A stretch of 5,914 bases of DNA from Paracoccaceae bacterium (GTDB lineage Bacteria; Pseudomonadota; Alphaproteobacteria; Rhodobacterales; Rhodobacteraceae): assembly GCA_011525185.1 (NCBI GenBank), contig WTIQ01000367.1, positions 1-5,914 of the forward strand. The letters are read 5' to 3'. The position numbers were made by a program, and so were the translations under genes. The notes beneath the pieces were generated by a model. It searched no databases. It had not been told where the DNA came from and saw nothing but the letters and a program-made list of their open reading frames with translations. This document shows positions 1 to 5,914 of this stretch, in pieces; positions within the stretch are counted from its first letter, which is position 1; every line of letters begins with the position of its first letter.

Positions 1-2799
1 ACCGAACAGACCAAGCCAGGTCGTGCCGATAGCGCGCATTATGATGCGGTTGTTCAATCTTTTGAAAGCAAAGGCATGCGGGTTATTCCCGCCTTTGCCA
101 GCGGGCTTGACGGGCGACCCGCGATTGAGCGCTTTTTTCAGCAAGATGGCGTGACCACCATTGATGCGCTTGTCTCTCTAACGGGCTTTTCGCTTGTCGG
201 GGGACCGGCCTATAATGATTCTGAGGCGGCTGTTTCGGTGCTTAAGGCTCTTAATGTTCCTTATATTGCGGCGCACCCCTTAGAATTTCAGACGCTCGAA
301 CAATGGGAGGACAGCGCTCAGGGGCTTGGCCCGATTGAAACAACCATGCTTATCGCCTTGCCTGAGCTTGATGGTGCAACCAATCCCACGGTTTTTGCGG
401 GTCGCCATGAGGTCGCCCCAGATCATCAAAATGGCAACTCCAAACCCATGGCTCCAGCCTATGAACGGATTGCTAAGCTGACTGAGCGTGTTGAAAAGCT
501 TGCCTATCTGCGCAAAACAGAGGTTGCAGACAAGAAAGTCGCGATTGTCTTATTCGGCTTTCCGCCAAACGCAGGGGCGGCGGGGACAGCGGCCTATTTG
601 GATGTCTTTTCCTCTTTGCATAACACGTTATGTGCTATGAAAGCCGCAGGGTACAGTGTGGAAGTTCCCGAAGATGTGGAGGCGCTGCGCGATAGTGTTT
701 TACAGGGGAGCGCCAAAGCATATGGGCAGGACGCAAATGTGGAAGCCCATGTCAGCGCAGACCAAATCGTCGCCAATATCCCTTGGTTAGATGAAATTGA
801 GGCCCAATGGGGTCCAGCGCCAGGACGCATACAGGCCGATGGTCGTGGCGTCTTTGTTTTGGGAAAACAGCTCGGCAATATCTTTATCGGCCTACAGCCC
901 GCGTTTGGTTACGAAGGTGATCCCATGCGCCTCTTGTTTGAGCGCGGCTTTGCCCCAACGCATGCCTTCGTCAGCTTTTATTATTGGATTCAAAATGAGT
1001 TTAACGCTGATGCGGTGCTCCATTTTGGCATGCATGGTGCGCTGGAATTTATGCCTGGTAAACAAACTGGACTGGGGGCGAAAGATTGGCCGGATCGGTT
1101 GATCGGTGATCTCCCCAATATCTACCTTTATGCGGCGAACAATCCCTCAGAGGCAAGTCTTGCGAAACGGCGCAGCAATGCGACGATCATCTCGCATCTA
1201 ACGCCGCCGTTGGCCGCATCGGGTCTTTATAAAGGATTAGCGGAGTTAAAAGACAGCCTGAGCCGATGGCGTGAACTGCCTGAAGAGGCCCATGAGCGTG
1301 ACGATCTTTTGCTTCTGATCAAAGAACAGGCGCAGAGTGTTGACCTAGATGGCAGTGATCCTGACACGCTTTGGGTCAAGCTTCTGGATACGGAAAATGC
1401 GCTCATTCCAGAGGGGCTTCATATTGTCGGAAAGCCGCTGAGCGAGACAACCAAGCAAGACTATATCGATGTCATGGAGGGCGCAGATGAAGAGACGCGC
1501 GCCCAAGCTTTGGCGCATTTGTCCAAAGACAGCGAAATACCAGCGATTTTAAACGCGCTTGCGGGTCGCTTTACACCACCTGTTGCGGGAGGTGATTTGA
1601 TCCGATCCCCTGACATGTTGCCCACAGGGCGCAATATTCATGCCTTTGATCCGTTTCGGATGCCTACTGAATTTGCCTGCCGCGATGGCGCGAAACAGGC
1701 GGAAAAACTGCTTGCAGCCCATGACGAACTTCCAAAAACCGTGGCTTTGGTGCTTTGGGGGTCTGACAATATCAAATCAGACGGTGGTCCGATTGGCCAA
1801 GCGCTTGCGCTCATCGGGGCCAAACCGCGTTTTGACAGTTTTGGGCGTTTATCGGGCGCTGATCTCATTCCTCTTAGCGAATTGGGCCGGCCTCGCATCG
1901 ATGTCATCATGACCCTCTCTGGGATTTTCCGGGATCTTTTGCCCCTACAAACCCGTCTTTTGGCCGAAGCGGCGCTCAAGGCTGCGCAAGCGGATGAACC
2001 GCTCGATCAAAACTATATCCGAGCCCATGCTTTGCAATATGCCAAAGATATGGACGTTGAACTTGAAACCGCAGCGCTTCGTGTGTTTTCAAATGCAGAA
2101 GGCGCCTATGGCTCTAACGTCAATCAACTGGTGGATAGTTCTTCTTTTGGCGACGAAGACGAGCTTGCAGATGCCTATGAGGCACGCAAAAGCTTTGCCT
2201 ATGGGGTCACCGGCAAAGCGGCGCAGAATGCGGGTCTCTTGCAAAAGGCGCTTCAGGATGTGGATGTTGCCTATCAAAATCTCGAAAGTGTCGAGCTGGG
2301 CGTTACTACGGTGGACCATTATTTTGATACGCTTGGGGGGATTTCACGGGCGGTAAAGCGCGCCAAAGGACAAGAGGTTGCTGTCTATATCAGTGACCAA
2401 ACACGGGGTTCGGGCCAAATTCGCACCCTTTCAGACCAAGTTGCACTGGAAACGCGCTCGCGCTCTTTGAATCCGAAGTTTTATGAAGCACTGCTTCGCC
2501 ACGGGTCAGAAGGGGTGCGTCAGATCGAAAGCCATGTGACCAACACGATGGGCTGGTCTGCCACGACAGGTCAGGTCGAACCTTGGGTCTACCAGCGTAT
2601 TAGTGAAACTTTTGTCCTGGACGAAGAGATGCGCAATCGCCTTGCGGCTTTGAACCCGACAGCCAGCTCGCGAATGGCAAACCGGCTCTTGGAGGCCAGC
2701 GACCGCGCCTATTGGCAACCCGATGAAGAAACACTCGCAGCGCTGCAATCCGCTGCCGATCAACTGGAAGATCAAATGGAAGGAATTGCGGCCCAATGA
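1..2799 (+). CDS. bchH: Magnesium chelatase subunit H (BchH), 5'-truncated by the window edge
   Basis: Large, porphyrin-binding subunit of magnesium chelatase. With BchI and BchD and ATP it inserts Mg2+ into protoporphyrin IX, the first committed step to bacteriochlorophyll, in the cytoplasm. The frame is open from base 1, so the ATG at 76 is internal and not the start; upstream codons read TEQTKPGRADSAHYDAV, which continues the family sequence. The fragment has 932 residues; from memory the family is about 1,190, so roughly 250-260 N-terminal residues are missing. Seen in the fragment: HFGMHG (residues 341-346) and EFMPGK (349-354), the hallmark of the CobN/BchH family; RVFSNAEGAYGSN (694-706); VDHYFDTLGG (771-780), followed by the conserved DQTRGSGQIRTL region; and a typical C-terminus. 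CobN (cobaltochelatase) is the main alternative, but the neighbours bchL and bchM settle it. No frameshift is seen. The gene ends TGA, 34 bases before bchL. Confidence 0.97.
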   Translation, partial: TEQTKPGRADSAHYDAVVQSFESKGMRVIPAFASGLDGRPAIERFFQQDGVTTIDALVSLTGFSLVGGPAYNDSEAAVSVLKALNVPYIAAHPLEFQTLEQWEDSAQGLGPIETTMLIALPELDGATNPTVFAGRHEVAPDHQNGNSKPMAPAYERIAKLTERVEKLAYLRKTEVADKKVAIVLFGFPPNAGAAGTAAYLDVFSSLHNTLCAMKAAGYSVEVPEDVEALRDSVLQGSAKAYGQDANVEAHVSADQIVANIPWLDEIEAQWGPAPGRIQADGRGVFVLGKQLGNIFIGLQPAFGYEGDPMRLLFERGFAPTHAFVSFYYWIQNEFNADAVLHFGMHGALEFMPGKQTGLGAKDWPDRLIGDLPNIYLYAANNPSEASLAKRRSNATIISHLTPPLAASGLYKGLAELKDSLSRWRELPEEAHERDDLLLLIKEQAQSVDLDGSDPDTLWVKLLDTENALIPEGLHIVGKPLSETTKQDYIDVMEGADEETRAQALAHLSKDSEIPAILNALAGRFTPPVAGGDLIRSPDMLPTGRNIHAFDPFRMPTEFACRDGAKQAEKLLAAHDELPKTVALVLWGSDNIKSDGGPIGQALALIGAKPRFDSFGRLSGADLIPLSELGRPRIDVIMTLSGIFRDLLPLQTRLLAEAALKAAQADEPLDQNYIRAHALQYAKDMDVELETAALRVFSNAEGAYGSNVNQLVDSSSFGDEDELADAYEARKSFAYGVTGKAAQNAGLLQKALQDVDVAYQNLESVELGVTTVDHYFDTLGGISRAVKRAKGQEVAVYISDQTRGSGQIRTLSDQVALETRSRSLNPKFYEALLRHGSEGVRQIESHVTNTMGWSATTGQVEPWVYQRISETFVLDEEMRNRLAALNPTASSRMANRLLEASDRAYWQPDEETLAALQSAADQLEDQMEGIAAQ

Positions 2800-2837
2800 A
2801 ACGGATGATGACAGCGAAGAAAGGAGGCCAAATATGA
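2796..2837 (+). CDS. Possible 13-residue mini-ORF bridging bchH and bchL (speculative)
   Basis: The reading frame MKRMMTAKKGGQI starts at an ATG overlapping the bchH stop (ATGA, 2796-2799) and ends at a TGA overlapping the bchL start (ATGA, 2834-2837). It therefore fills the intergenic gap exactly. A GGAAGGAA stretch at 2778-2785, inside the bchH end, could serve as ribosome binding site about ten bases upstream. The peptide is basic (four Lys/Arg in 13) and I recognise no family. It could carry ribosomes from bchH to bchL, or be a chance frame: an open frame this short is common, and bchL has its own strong Shine-Dalgarno inside it. Confidence 0.2.
   Translation: MKRMMTAKKGGQI
2820..2827 (+). 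promoter_or_regulatory. Strong Shine-Dalgarno for bchL
   Basis: AAAGGAGG ends six bases before the ATG at 2834. It is the best ribosome binding site in the window and decides the bchL start: the same frame stays open upstream to an ATG at 2723, but those 37 extra codons lie mostly inside bchH and do not resemble BchL. This suggests that bchL translation can start independently of bchH. Confidence 0.85.
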
Positions 2838-3733
2838 GCCCCTTGGATAAACAACCCCCCGCGCTACGCGGCCTTGATGGTGAAGGCTCGGTGCAAGTGC
2901 ATCAGGACGCCTCGGCAAAAATTGAAGGGGCCAAGGTCTTTTCCGTCTATGGAAAGGGCGGCATTGGAAAATCAACGACCAGCTCTAACCTCTCAGTGGC
3001 TTTCTCTAAACTGGGAAAACGGGTCTTGCAGATTGGCTGTGATCCGAAGCATGACAGCACCTTTACGCTCACAGGGTCGCTGGTGCCAACGGTGATCGAC
3101 ATCCTAAAAGAAGTCGATTTTCACCCCGAAGAGCTGCGCGCTGAGGATTTTGTCTTTGAGGGCTTTAACGGTGTGAAATGCGTTGAAGCGGGTGGCCCCC
3201 CTGCTGGAACAGGCTGCGGTGGCTATGTTGTCGGGCAAACGGTCAAATTGCTCAAACAGCATCATCTGCTTGAAGATACCGATGTAGTGATCTTTGACGT
3301 TCTTGGTGATGTTGTCTGCGGTGGATTTGCAGCCCCCCTGCAACACGCGGATCGCGCTCTCATCGTTACCGCAAATGATTTTGACAGCATTTATGCGATG
3401 AACCGGATTATTGCGGCGGTTCAAGCCAAGTCTTCCAATTATAAGGTTCGGCTTGCTGGTTGTGTCGCAAACCGGTCACGTGAAACTGATGAAGTGGATC
3501 GCTATTGTAAAGCGGTTGGGTTTAACCGCATCGCTCATATGCCCGATTTAGATGCTATTCGTCGCTCACGGCTTAAGAAAAAGACCCTTTTTGAAATGGA
3601 TGCAGATGAAGACATCGTCGCCGTTCAAAAAGAATACATTAGATTGGCCGAAACGCTTTGGAATGGGACCGAAGCCCTCGCACCTGCGCCTTTGCCAGAT
3701 CGTGATATTTTTGAACTCTTGGGATTTGATTAA
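2834..3733 (+). CDS. bchL: Light-independent protochlorophyllide reductase, iron-sulfur ATP-binding protein BchL
   Basis: Iron protein of dark-operative protochlorophyllide oxidoreductase (DPOR), a nitrogenase-like enzyme. The BchL homodimer hydrolyses ATP and passes electrons from one [4Fe-4S] cluster to the BchNB component, which reduces the C17=C18 bond of protochlorophyllide to give chlorophyllide. From the chosen ATG the protein has 299 residues, the usual size. Seen: Walker A GKGGIGKS (40-47), switch region GCDPKHDST (68-76), the first cluster cysteine in GPPAGTGCGG (C128), and the second in DVLGDVVCGG (C162). These match the known ligands Cys126 and Cys160 of the Rhodobacter sphaeroides protein with a two-residue offset. 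The N-terminal 30 residues resemble the flexible segment reported to gate the cluster in that species. The C-terminus DRDIFELLGFD is typical. BchX and NifH are less likely because of these sequences and the context. The stop codon TAA shares its last base with the bchM start. Confidence 0.98.
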   Translation: MSPLDKQPPALRGLDGEGSVQVHQDASAKIEGAKVFSVYGKGGIGKSTTSSNLSVAFSKLGKRVLQIGCDPKHDSTFTLTGSLVPTVIDILKEVDFHPEELRAEDFVFEGFNGVKCVEAGGPPAGTGCGGYVVGQTVKLLKQHHLLEDTDVVIFDVLGDVVCGGFAAPLQHADRALIVTANDFDSIYAMNRIIAAVQAKSSNYKVRLAGCVANRSRETDEVDRYCKAVGFNRIAHMPDLDAIRRSRLKKKTLFEMDADEDIVAVQKEYIRLAETLWNGTEALAPAPLPDRDIFELLGFD

Positions 3734-4404
3734 TGGCCTATGACCAGACATTAGATCGCGTTGCGAATTATTTTGACAAAACAGCGACCAAAACCTGGGA
3801 GCAGTTGACCTCTGACGCACCGCTTTCAAAAATCCGTCAAACGGTCCGCGAGGGCCGGGATCAGATGCGCGCGCTGCTTTTGTCGCGCGTTCCTGCGGAT
3901 TTGTCTGGTGCCCGTATTTTGGATGCGGGATGTGGAACGGGCATGTTAAGCCAAATTGCAGCCGAACGCGGCGCTGAGGTGGTGGCAATCGACATTAGCC
4001 CCTCGCTCATTGAGATTGCGCGGCGCAGAACGCCTGCAGATTTACAGTCCCAGATCACCTACTCAAGCGGCGATATGTTAGACCCGAACTTGGGCCAATT
4101 TGACTATGTCTTCGCCATGGATAGTCTGATTTATTACGATCAAAGCGAGATCACAAAAGCGGTCTCAGCGCTCGGTCAACGCCCAAGTCAGAAAGTTTTA
4201 TTTACGGTTGCTCCTTGGACGCCCTTGCTTCAAGTGATGTGGTACACAGGAAAGCTCTTTCCAAGGCGAGACCGCTCGCCCGTGATGAGACCGCAACGTG
4301 TCCATGCGCTTGCAGATCAATTACAGACCCATGGCAATTTAGACGATATCGGTCGCATTCGGTCAGGCTTTTACATTTCTCAGGCATTGGAGTTTTCCCC
4401 GTGA
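3733..4404 (+). CDS. bchM: Magnesium-protoporphyrin IX O-methyltransferase BchM
   Basis: Transfers a methyl group from S-adenosylmethionine to the C13 propionate of Mg-protoporphyrin IX, giving the monomethyl ester, directly after the chelatase step; the enzyme is soluble or loosely membrane-associated. The protein has 223 residues, the normal BchM length. It shows a class I SAM-dependent fold: glycine-rich motif I LDAGCGTG (63-70), acidic residue D87 at the end of the second strand (VVAIDIS) for the SAM ribose, GDML (113-116), and FDYVFAMDSLIYY (123-135) as the motif IV region. The N-terminus with VANYFDKTATKTWEQL is characteristic of the BchM/ChlM group. The start lies in a TAATG junction with bchL. 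The only upstream purine stretch is a weak GGGA (3721-3724), so translation probably depends on ribosomes finishing bchL. Without context it could be read as a generic methyltransferase, but the cluster makes BchM nearly certain. Confidence 0.96.
   Translation: MAYDQTLDRVANYFDKTATKTWEQLTSDAPLSKIRQTVREGRDQMRALLLSRVPADLSGARILDAGCGTGMLSQIAAERGAEVVAIDISPSLIEIARRRTPADLQSQITYSSGDMLDPNLGQFDYVFAMDSLIYYDQSEITKAVSALGQRPSQKVLFTVAPWTPLLQVMWYTGKLFPRRDRSPVMRPQRVHALADQLQTHGNLDDIGRIRSGFYISQALEFSP
4389..4392 (+). promoter_or_regulatory. Ribosome binding site supporting the GTG start of lhaA
   Basis: GGAG lies eight bases before the GTG at 4401, within the last codons of bchM. Together with the GTGA overlap and the resulting normal protein length it supports GTG 4401 over the upstream in-frame ATG at 4215, which lies deep in bchM, and over the internal ATG at 4446. 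Confidence 0.65.
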
Positions 4405-5843
4405 CTGAAAAACAGCCCCATCCCTTCACGAAATTGACACAACGGATGCTGCCGTTTTCTGATGCGGTGAGCGAGGATCTCTCGTTTGCGCAGCTCATGC
4501 GGTTGTCCCTGTTTCAAGTGTCGGTGGGGATGGCAACGGTGATGCTGCTTGGGACATTGAACCGTGTGATGATCGTTGAGCTTAGCGTTCCTGCGATGAT
4601 CGTGGCCTGTATGATTGCGCTGCCTGTGCTGATCGCGCCTCTGCGGGCTTTGCTCGGGTTTAGGTCTGATACGTACCGCTCTGCGATAGGTTGGAAAAGA
4701 GTGCCTTATTTATGGTTTGGTTCCATCTGGCAAATGGGCGGTCTTGCGATCATGCCCTTTGCATTGCTGGCTTTATCGTCTTACCAAGTCGTAGGACCAG
4801 ATTGGGCAGGCGAAGTGGTTGCGGCGATTGCCTTTCTGATGACGGGGGTGGGTATTCATATGACCCAAACCGCGGGCCTCGCCCTGGCAGCGGATCGTGC
4901 CAGTGAGGAAACGCGGCCAAGGGTTGTGGCGCTTTTATATGTCATGTTCCTTTTGGGGATGGGCGTTTCTGCCCTTATCATTGGCTGGCTTTTGCGGGAT
5001 TTCAACAGCATCTTGCTGATCCGTGTGGTCCAAGGCGCGGCGCTCGTTGGTCTTGCCCTCAATATTATTGCGCTTTGGAAACAGGAAAAAGTGCGCCCCA
5101 TGTCCAAAGCGGAACGCGCTGAGCCAAGACCCCTGTTCCGCGATGCTTGGACCGATTTTTTAAGGGCAGGGGAAGCAGGGCGCTTGTTGGCTGTGGTCTT
5201 TATTGGAACGATGGCCTTTAACATGCAAGATGTTTTGCTCGAACCTTATGGGGGGGAGGTCTTGGGCATGTCTGTTTCAGCAACCACGCTTTTGACAGCC
5301 TTTTGGGCGCTGGGAGCGCTCTGCGCTTTTGCGCTTGCAGGGCGCTTGCTGGGGAAAAGCGCGGATGCCTATCGCATCGCTGGCAGAGGGTTGATGGTTG
5401 GATTGGTTGCCTTTCCAGTGGTGATCTTTGCTGGACCCCTTCACTCGGCACCCATTTTTTTCATCGGTGCGGGACTTATCGGATTTGGAGGCGGGTTATT
5501 TGCCATCGCAACGCTCACAGCGGCGATGACGATGCCCGCTCAGGGAATAGCTGGGCGCGGTTTGGCGCTTGGCGCATGGGGTGGCGCACAAGCCACCGCA
5601 GCAGGATTATCAATAGCAGCAGGAGGAACGCTACGAGATTGGATCAATTCGCTTGCCATGAGCGGAGTAATGGGAGAGGCGCTCGCCACGCCAACAACGG
5701 GATATTCTTTTGTTTACCACAGCGAGATCGTCTTGCTGTTCTTAGCGCTTGTCGTGCTGGGCCCTCTGGCCCGTCAACAGCGGCACGCATCTTCCGAGTC
5801 AAAGAAAGCAGCACGCATTGGGCTTGCTGATTTCCCGACTTAG
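4401..5843 (+). CDS. lhaA: LhaA, PucC-family LH1 assembly / bacteriochlorophyll delivery membrane protein
   Basis: Polytopic inner-membrane protein of the PucC/LhaA branch of the major facilitator superfamily (BCD family). LhaA is needed for efficient assembly of the LH1 antenna and is thought to bring bacteriochlorophyll to the nascent complex; the transport role is less certain. From GTG the protein has 480 residues, close to other LhaA proteins. Seen: a cytoplasmic N-terminus; LGTLNRVMIVEL (50-61); the loop PLRALLGFRSDTYRSAIGWK (80-99), typical of the family; GIHMTQTAGLALAADRA (151-167) followed by EETRPRVVALLY; a charged central loop (about 227-261); and MQDVLLEPYGGEVLG (275-289), the strongest family signature. 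Hydrophobic stretches throughout fit about 12 membrane helices. The position between bchM and puhA points to LhaA rather than PucC, which sits with pucBA. It overlaps bchM by four bases (GTGA), suggesting coupling. A run of seven G (5250-5256) keeps the frame. Confidence 0.94.
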   Translation: MTEKQPHPFTKLTQRMLPFSDAVSEDLSFAQLMRLSLFQVSVGMATVMLLGTLNRVMIVELSVPAMIVACMIALPVLIAPLRALLGFRSDTYRSAIGWKRVPYLWFGSIWQMGGLAIMPFALLALSSYQVVGPDWAGEVVAAIAFLMTGVGIHMTQTAGLALAADRASEETRPRVVALLYVMFLLGMGVSALIIGWLLRDFNSILLIRVVQGAALVGLALNIIALWKQEKVRPMSKAERAEPRPLFRDAWTDFLRAGEAGRLLAVVFIGTMAFNMQDVLLEPYGGEVLGMSVSATTLLTAFWALGALCAFALAGRLLGKSADAYRIAGRGLMVGLVAFPVVIFAGPLHSAPIFFIGAGLIGFGGGLFAIATLTAAMTMPAQGIAGRGLALGAWGGAQATAAGLSIAAGGTLRDWINSLAMSGVMGEALATPTTGYSFVYHSEIVLLFLALVVLGPLARQQRHASSESKKAARIGLADFPT

Positions 5844-5872
5844 CTTCGTCGTACCAATGAAATGACTCTGAT
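5844..5872 (+). promoter_or_regulatory. Short lhaA-puhA intergenic leader
   Basis: This 29-base spacer contains no clear Shine-Dalgarno. CGTACC (5850-5855) pairs perfectly with GGTACG (5879-5884) inside puhA, placing the puhA start codon in a 23-base loop. No convincing promoter or TGT-N12-ACA type PpsR/CrtJ site was found by eye here or in the last part of lhaA (about 5700-5770). In Rhodobacter capsulatus a puhA promoter lies within lhaA, so one may exist in this window but I cannot place it. Confidence 0.35.
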
Positions 5873-5914
5873 ATGACCGGTACGTTTTTTGGAAACTTTG
5901 CTGTAGCTAGCTTA
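5873..5914 (+). CDS. puhA: Photosynthetic reaction centre H subunit PuhA, first 14 codons only
   Basis: The last 42 bases read MTGTFFGNFAVASL, which matches the start of PuhA in purple bacteria: a short periplasmic segment with an FFGNF/FGNFD-like motif just before the single membrane helix. PuhA caps the L/M reaction-centre core on the cytoplasmic side and helps proton transfer to quinone QB. The gene runs off the window, so the helix and cytoplasmic domain cannot be seen. The call rests on this short N-terminus plus its position immediately after lhaA, its usual place. The only other ATGs nearby (5857, 5862) are out of frame and stop at once. Confidence 0.9.
   Translation, partial: MTGTFFGNFAVASL

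Noticed and set aside
76..78. ATG 76 as the start of bchH
   Set aside because: The frame is open back to base 1 and the upstream residues continue the conserved BchH sequence, so the gene starts outside the window.
2723..2833. In-frame upstream extension of bchL starting at ATG 2723
   Set aside because: The extra 37 residues are an out-of-frame reading of the bchH end, do not resemble BchL, and the ATG at 2834 has an ideal Shine-Dalgarno and gives the normal length.
3104..3424. 106-codon antisense frame within bchL
   Set aside because: It is fully opposite conserved BchL motifs, including both cluster cysteines, so its openness follows from codon use of the sense gene.
3566..3988. 140-codon antisense frame across the bchL-bchM junction
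   Set aside because: It is the complement of two strongly recognised genes, has low-complexity Arg/Pro-rich content and no recognisable family or ribosome binding site.
4215..4400. In-frame upstream extension of lhaA starting at ATG 4215
   Set aside because: It lies within the real bchM coding sequence, adds a polar, cysteine-containing segment absent from PucC/LhaA proteins, and GTG 4401 with GGAG upstream gives the expected length.
4856..5224. 122-codon antisense frame within lhaA
   Set aside because: It is fully opposite conserved LhaA sequence and its product matches nothing I know.
5250..5256. Run of seven G in lhaA as a possible frameshift or phase-variation site
   Set aside because: The frame is intact through the conserved EPYGGEV motif, and the run simply comes from two Gly codons between codons ending and starting with suitable bases; there is no sign of slippage.
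5303..5830. 175-codon + strand frame overlapping the end of lhaA
   Set aside because: An alternative-frame shadow: Arg/Trp/Cys/Ser-rich composition typical of an out-of-frame reading, while the lhaA frame carries the conserved membrane segments.
5879..5890. Terminator-like GGTACG followed by six T
   Set aside because: The T run is the Phe-Phe codons of puhA, the stem is only six pairs with a 23-base loop, and termination here would abolish the read-through to puhA expected in this operon.

Overview
This window is a piece of a photosynthesis gene cluster from a purple (bacteriochlorophyll a) phototrophic proteobacterium. Everything is on the + strand, in the order bchH (5' end outside the window) - bchL - bchM - lhaA - puhA (only the first 14 codons inside). 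This is the 3' half of the well-known bchFNBHLM-lhaA-puhA superoperon. The protein sequences, above all BchL and the PuhA N-terminus, look most like those of the Rhodobacterales (Rhodobacter/Roseobacter group). Base composition looks moderate, well below that of classic Rhodobacter. That would fit a marine roseobacter-type aerobic anoxygenic phototroph, but this is inference and lineage cannot be fixed without a search.

Layout: bases 1-2799 encode the C-terminal 932 residues of the magnesium chelatase large subunit BchH. A 34-base gap follows, with a strong Shine-Dalgarno just before bchL (2834-3733), the ATP-dependent iron protein of dark-operative protochlorophyllide reductase. bchM (3733-4404), the Mg-protoporphyrin IX methyltransferase, starts on the last base of the bchL stop codon (TAATG). 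lhaA (4401-5843), a membrane protein of the PucC/LhaA family for light-harvesting complex 1 assembly, starts with GTG and overlaps the bchM stop by four bases (GTGA). After 29 bases, puhA (reaction-centre H subunit) begins at 5873 and runs off the window. No stretch longer than 34 bases lacks a gene.

The genes work together to make and deliver pigment. BchH, with BchI and BchD encoded elsewhere, puts Mg into protoporphyrin IX. BchM methylates the product. BchL, with BchN and BchB (expected just upstream), later reduces ring D of protochlorophyllide. LhaA helps build the LH1 antenna that surrounds the reaction centre, of which PuhA is a subunit. The short spacings and overlaps indicate one transcript with translational coupling.

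I see no mobile element, CRISPR array, RNA gene or convincing terminator, and no undescribed system. The points most worth a second look are small. The bchH-bchL gap is exactly bridged by a 13-codon reading frame with ATGA overlaps at both ends. The puhA start lacks a clear Shine-Dalgarno and lies in the loop of a 6-bp inverted repeat.
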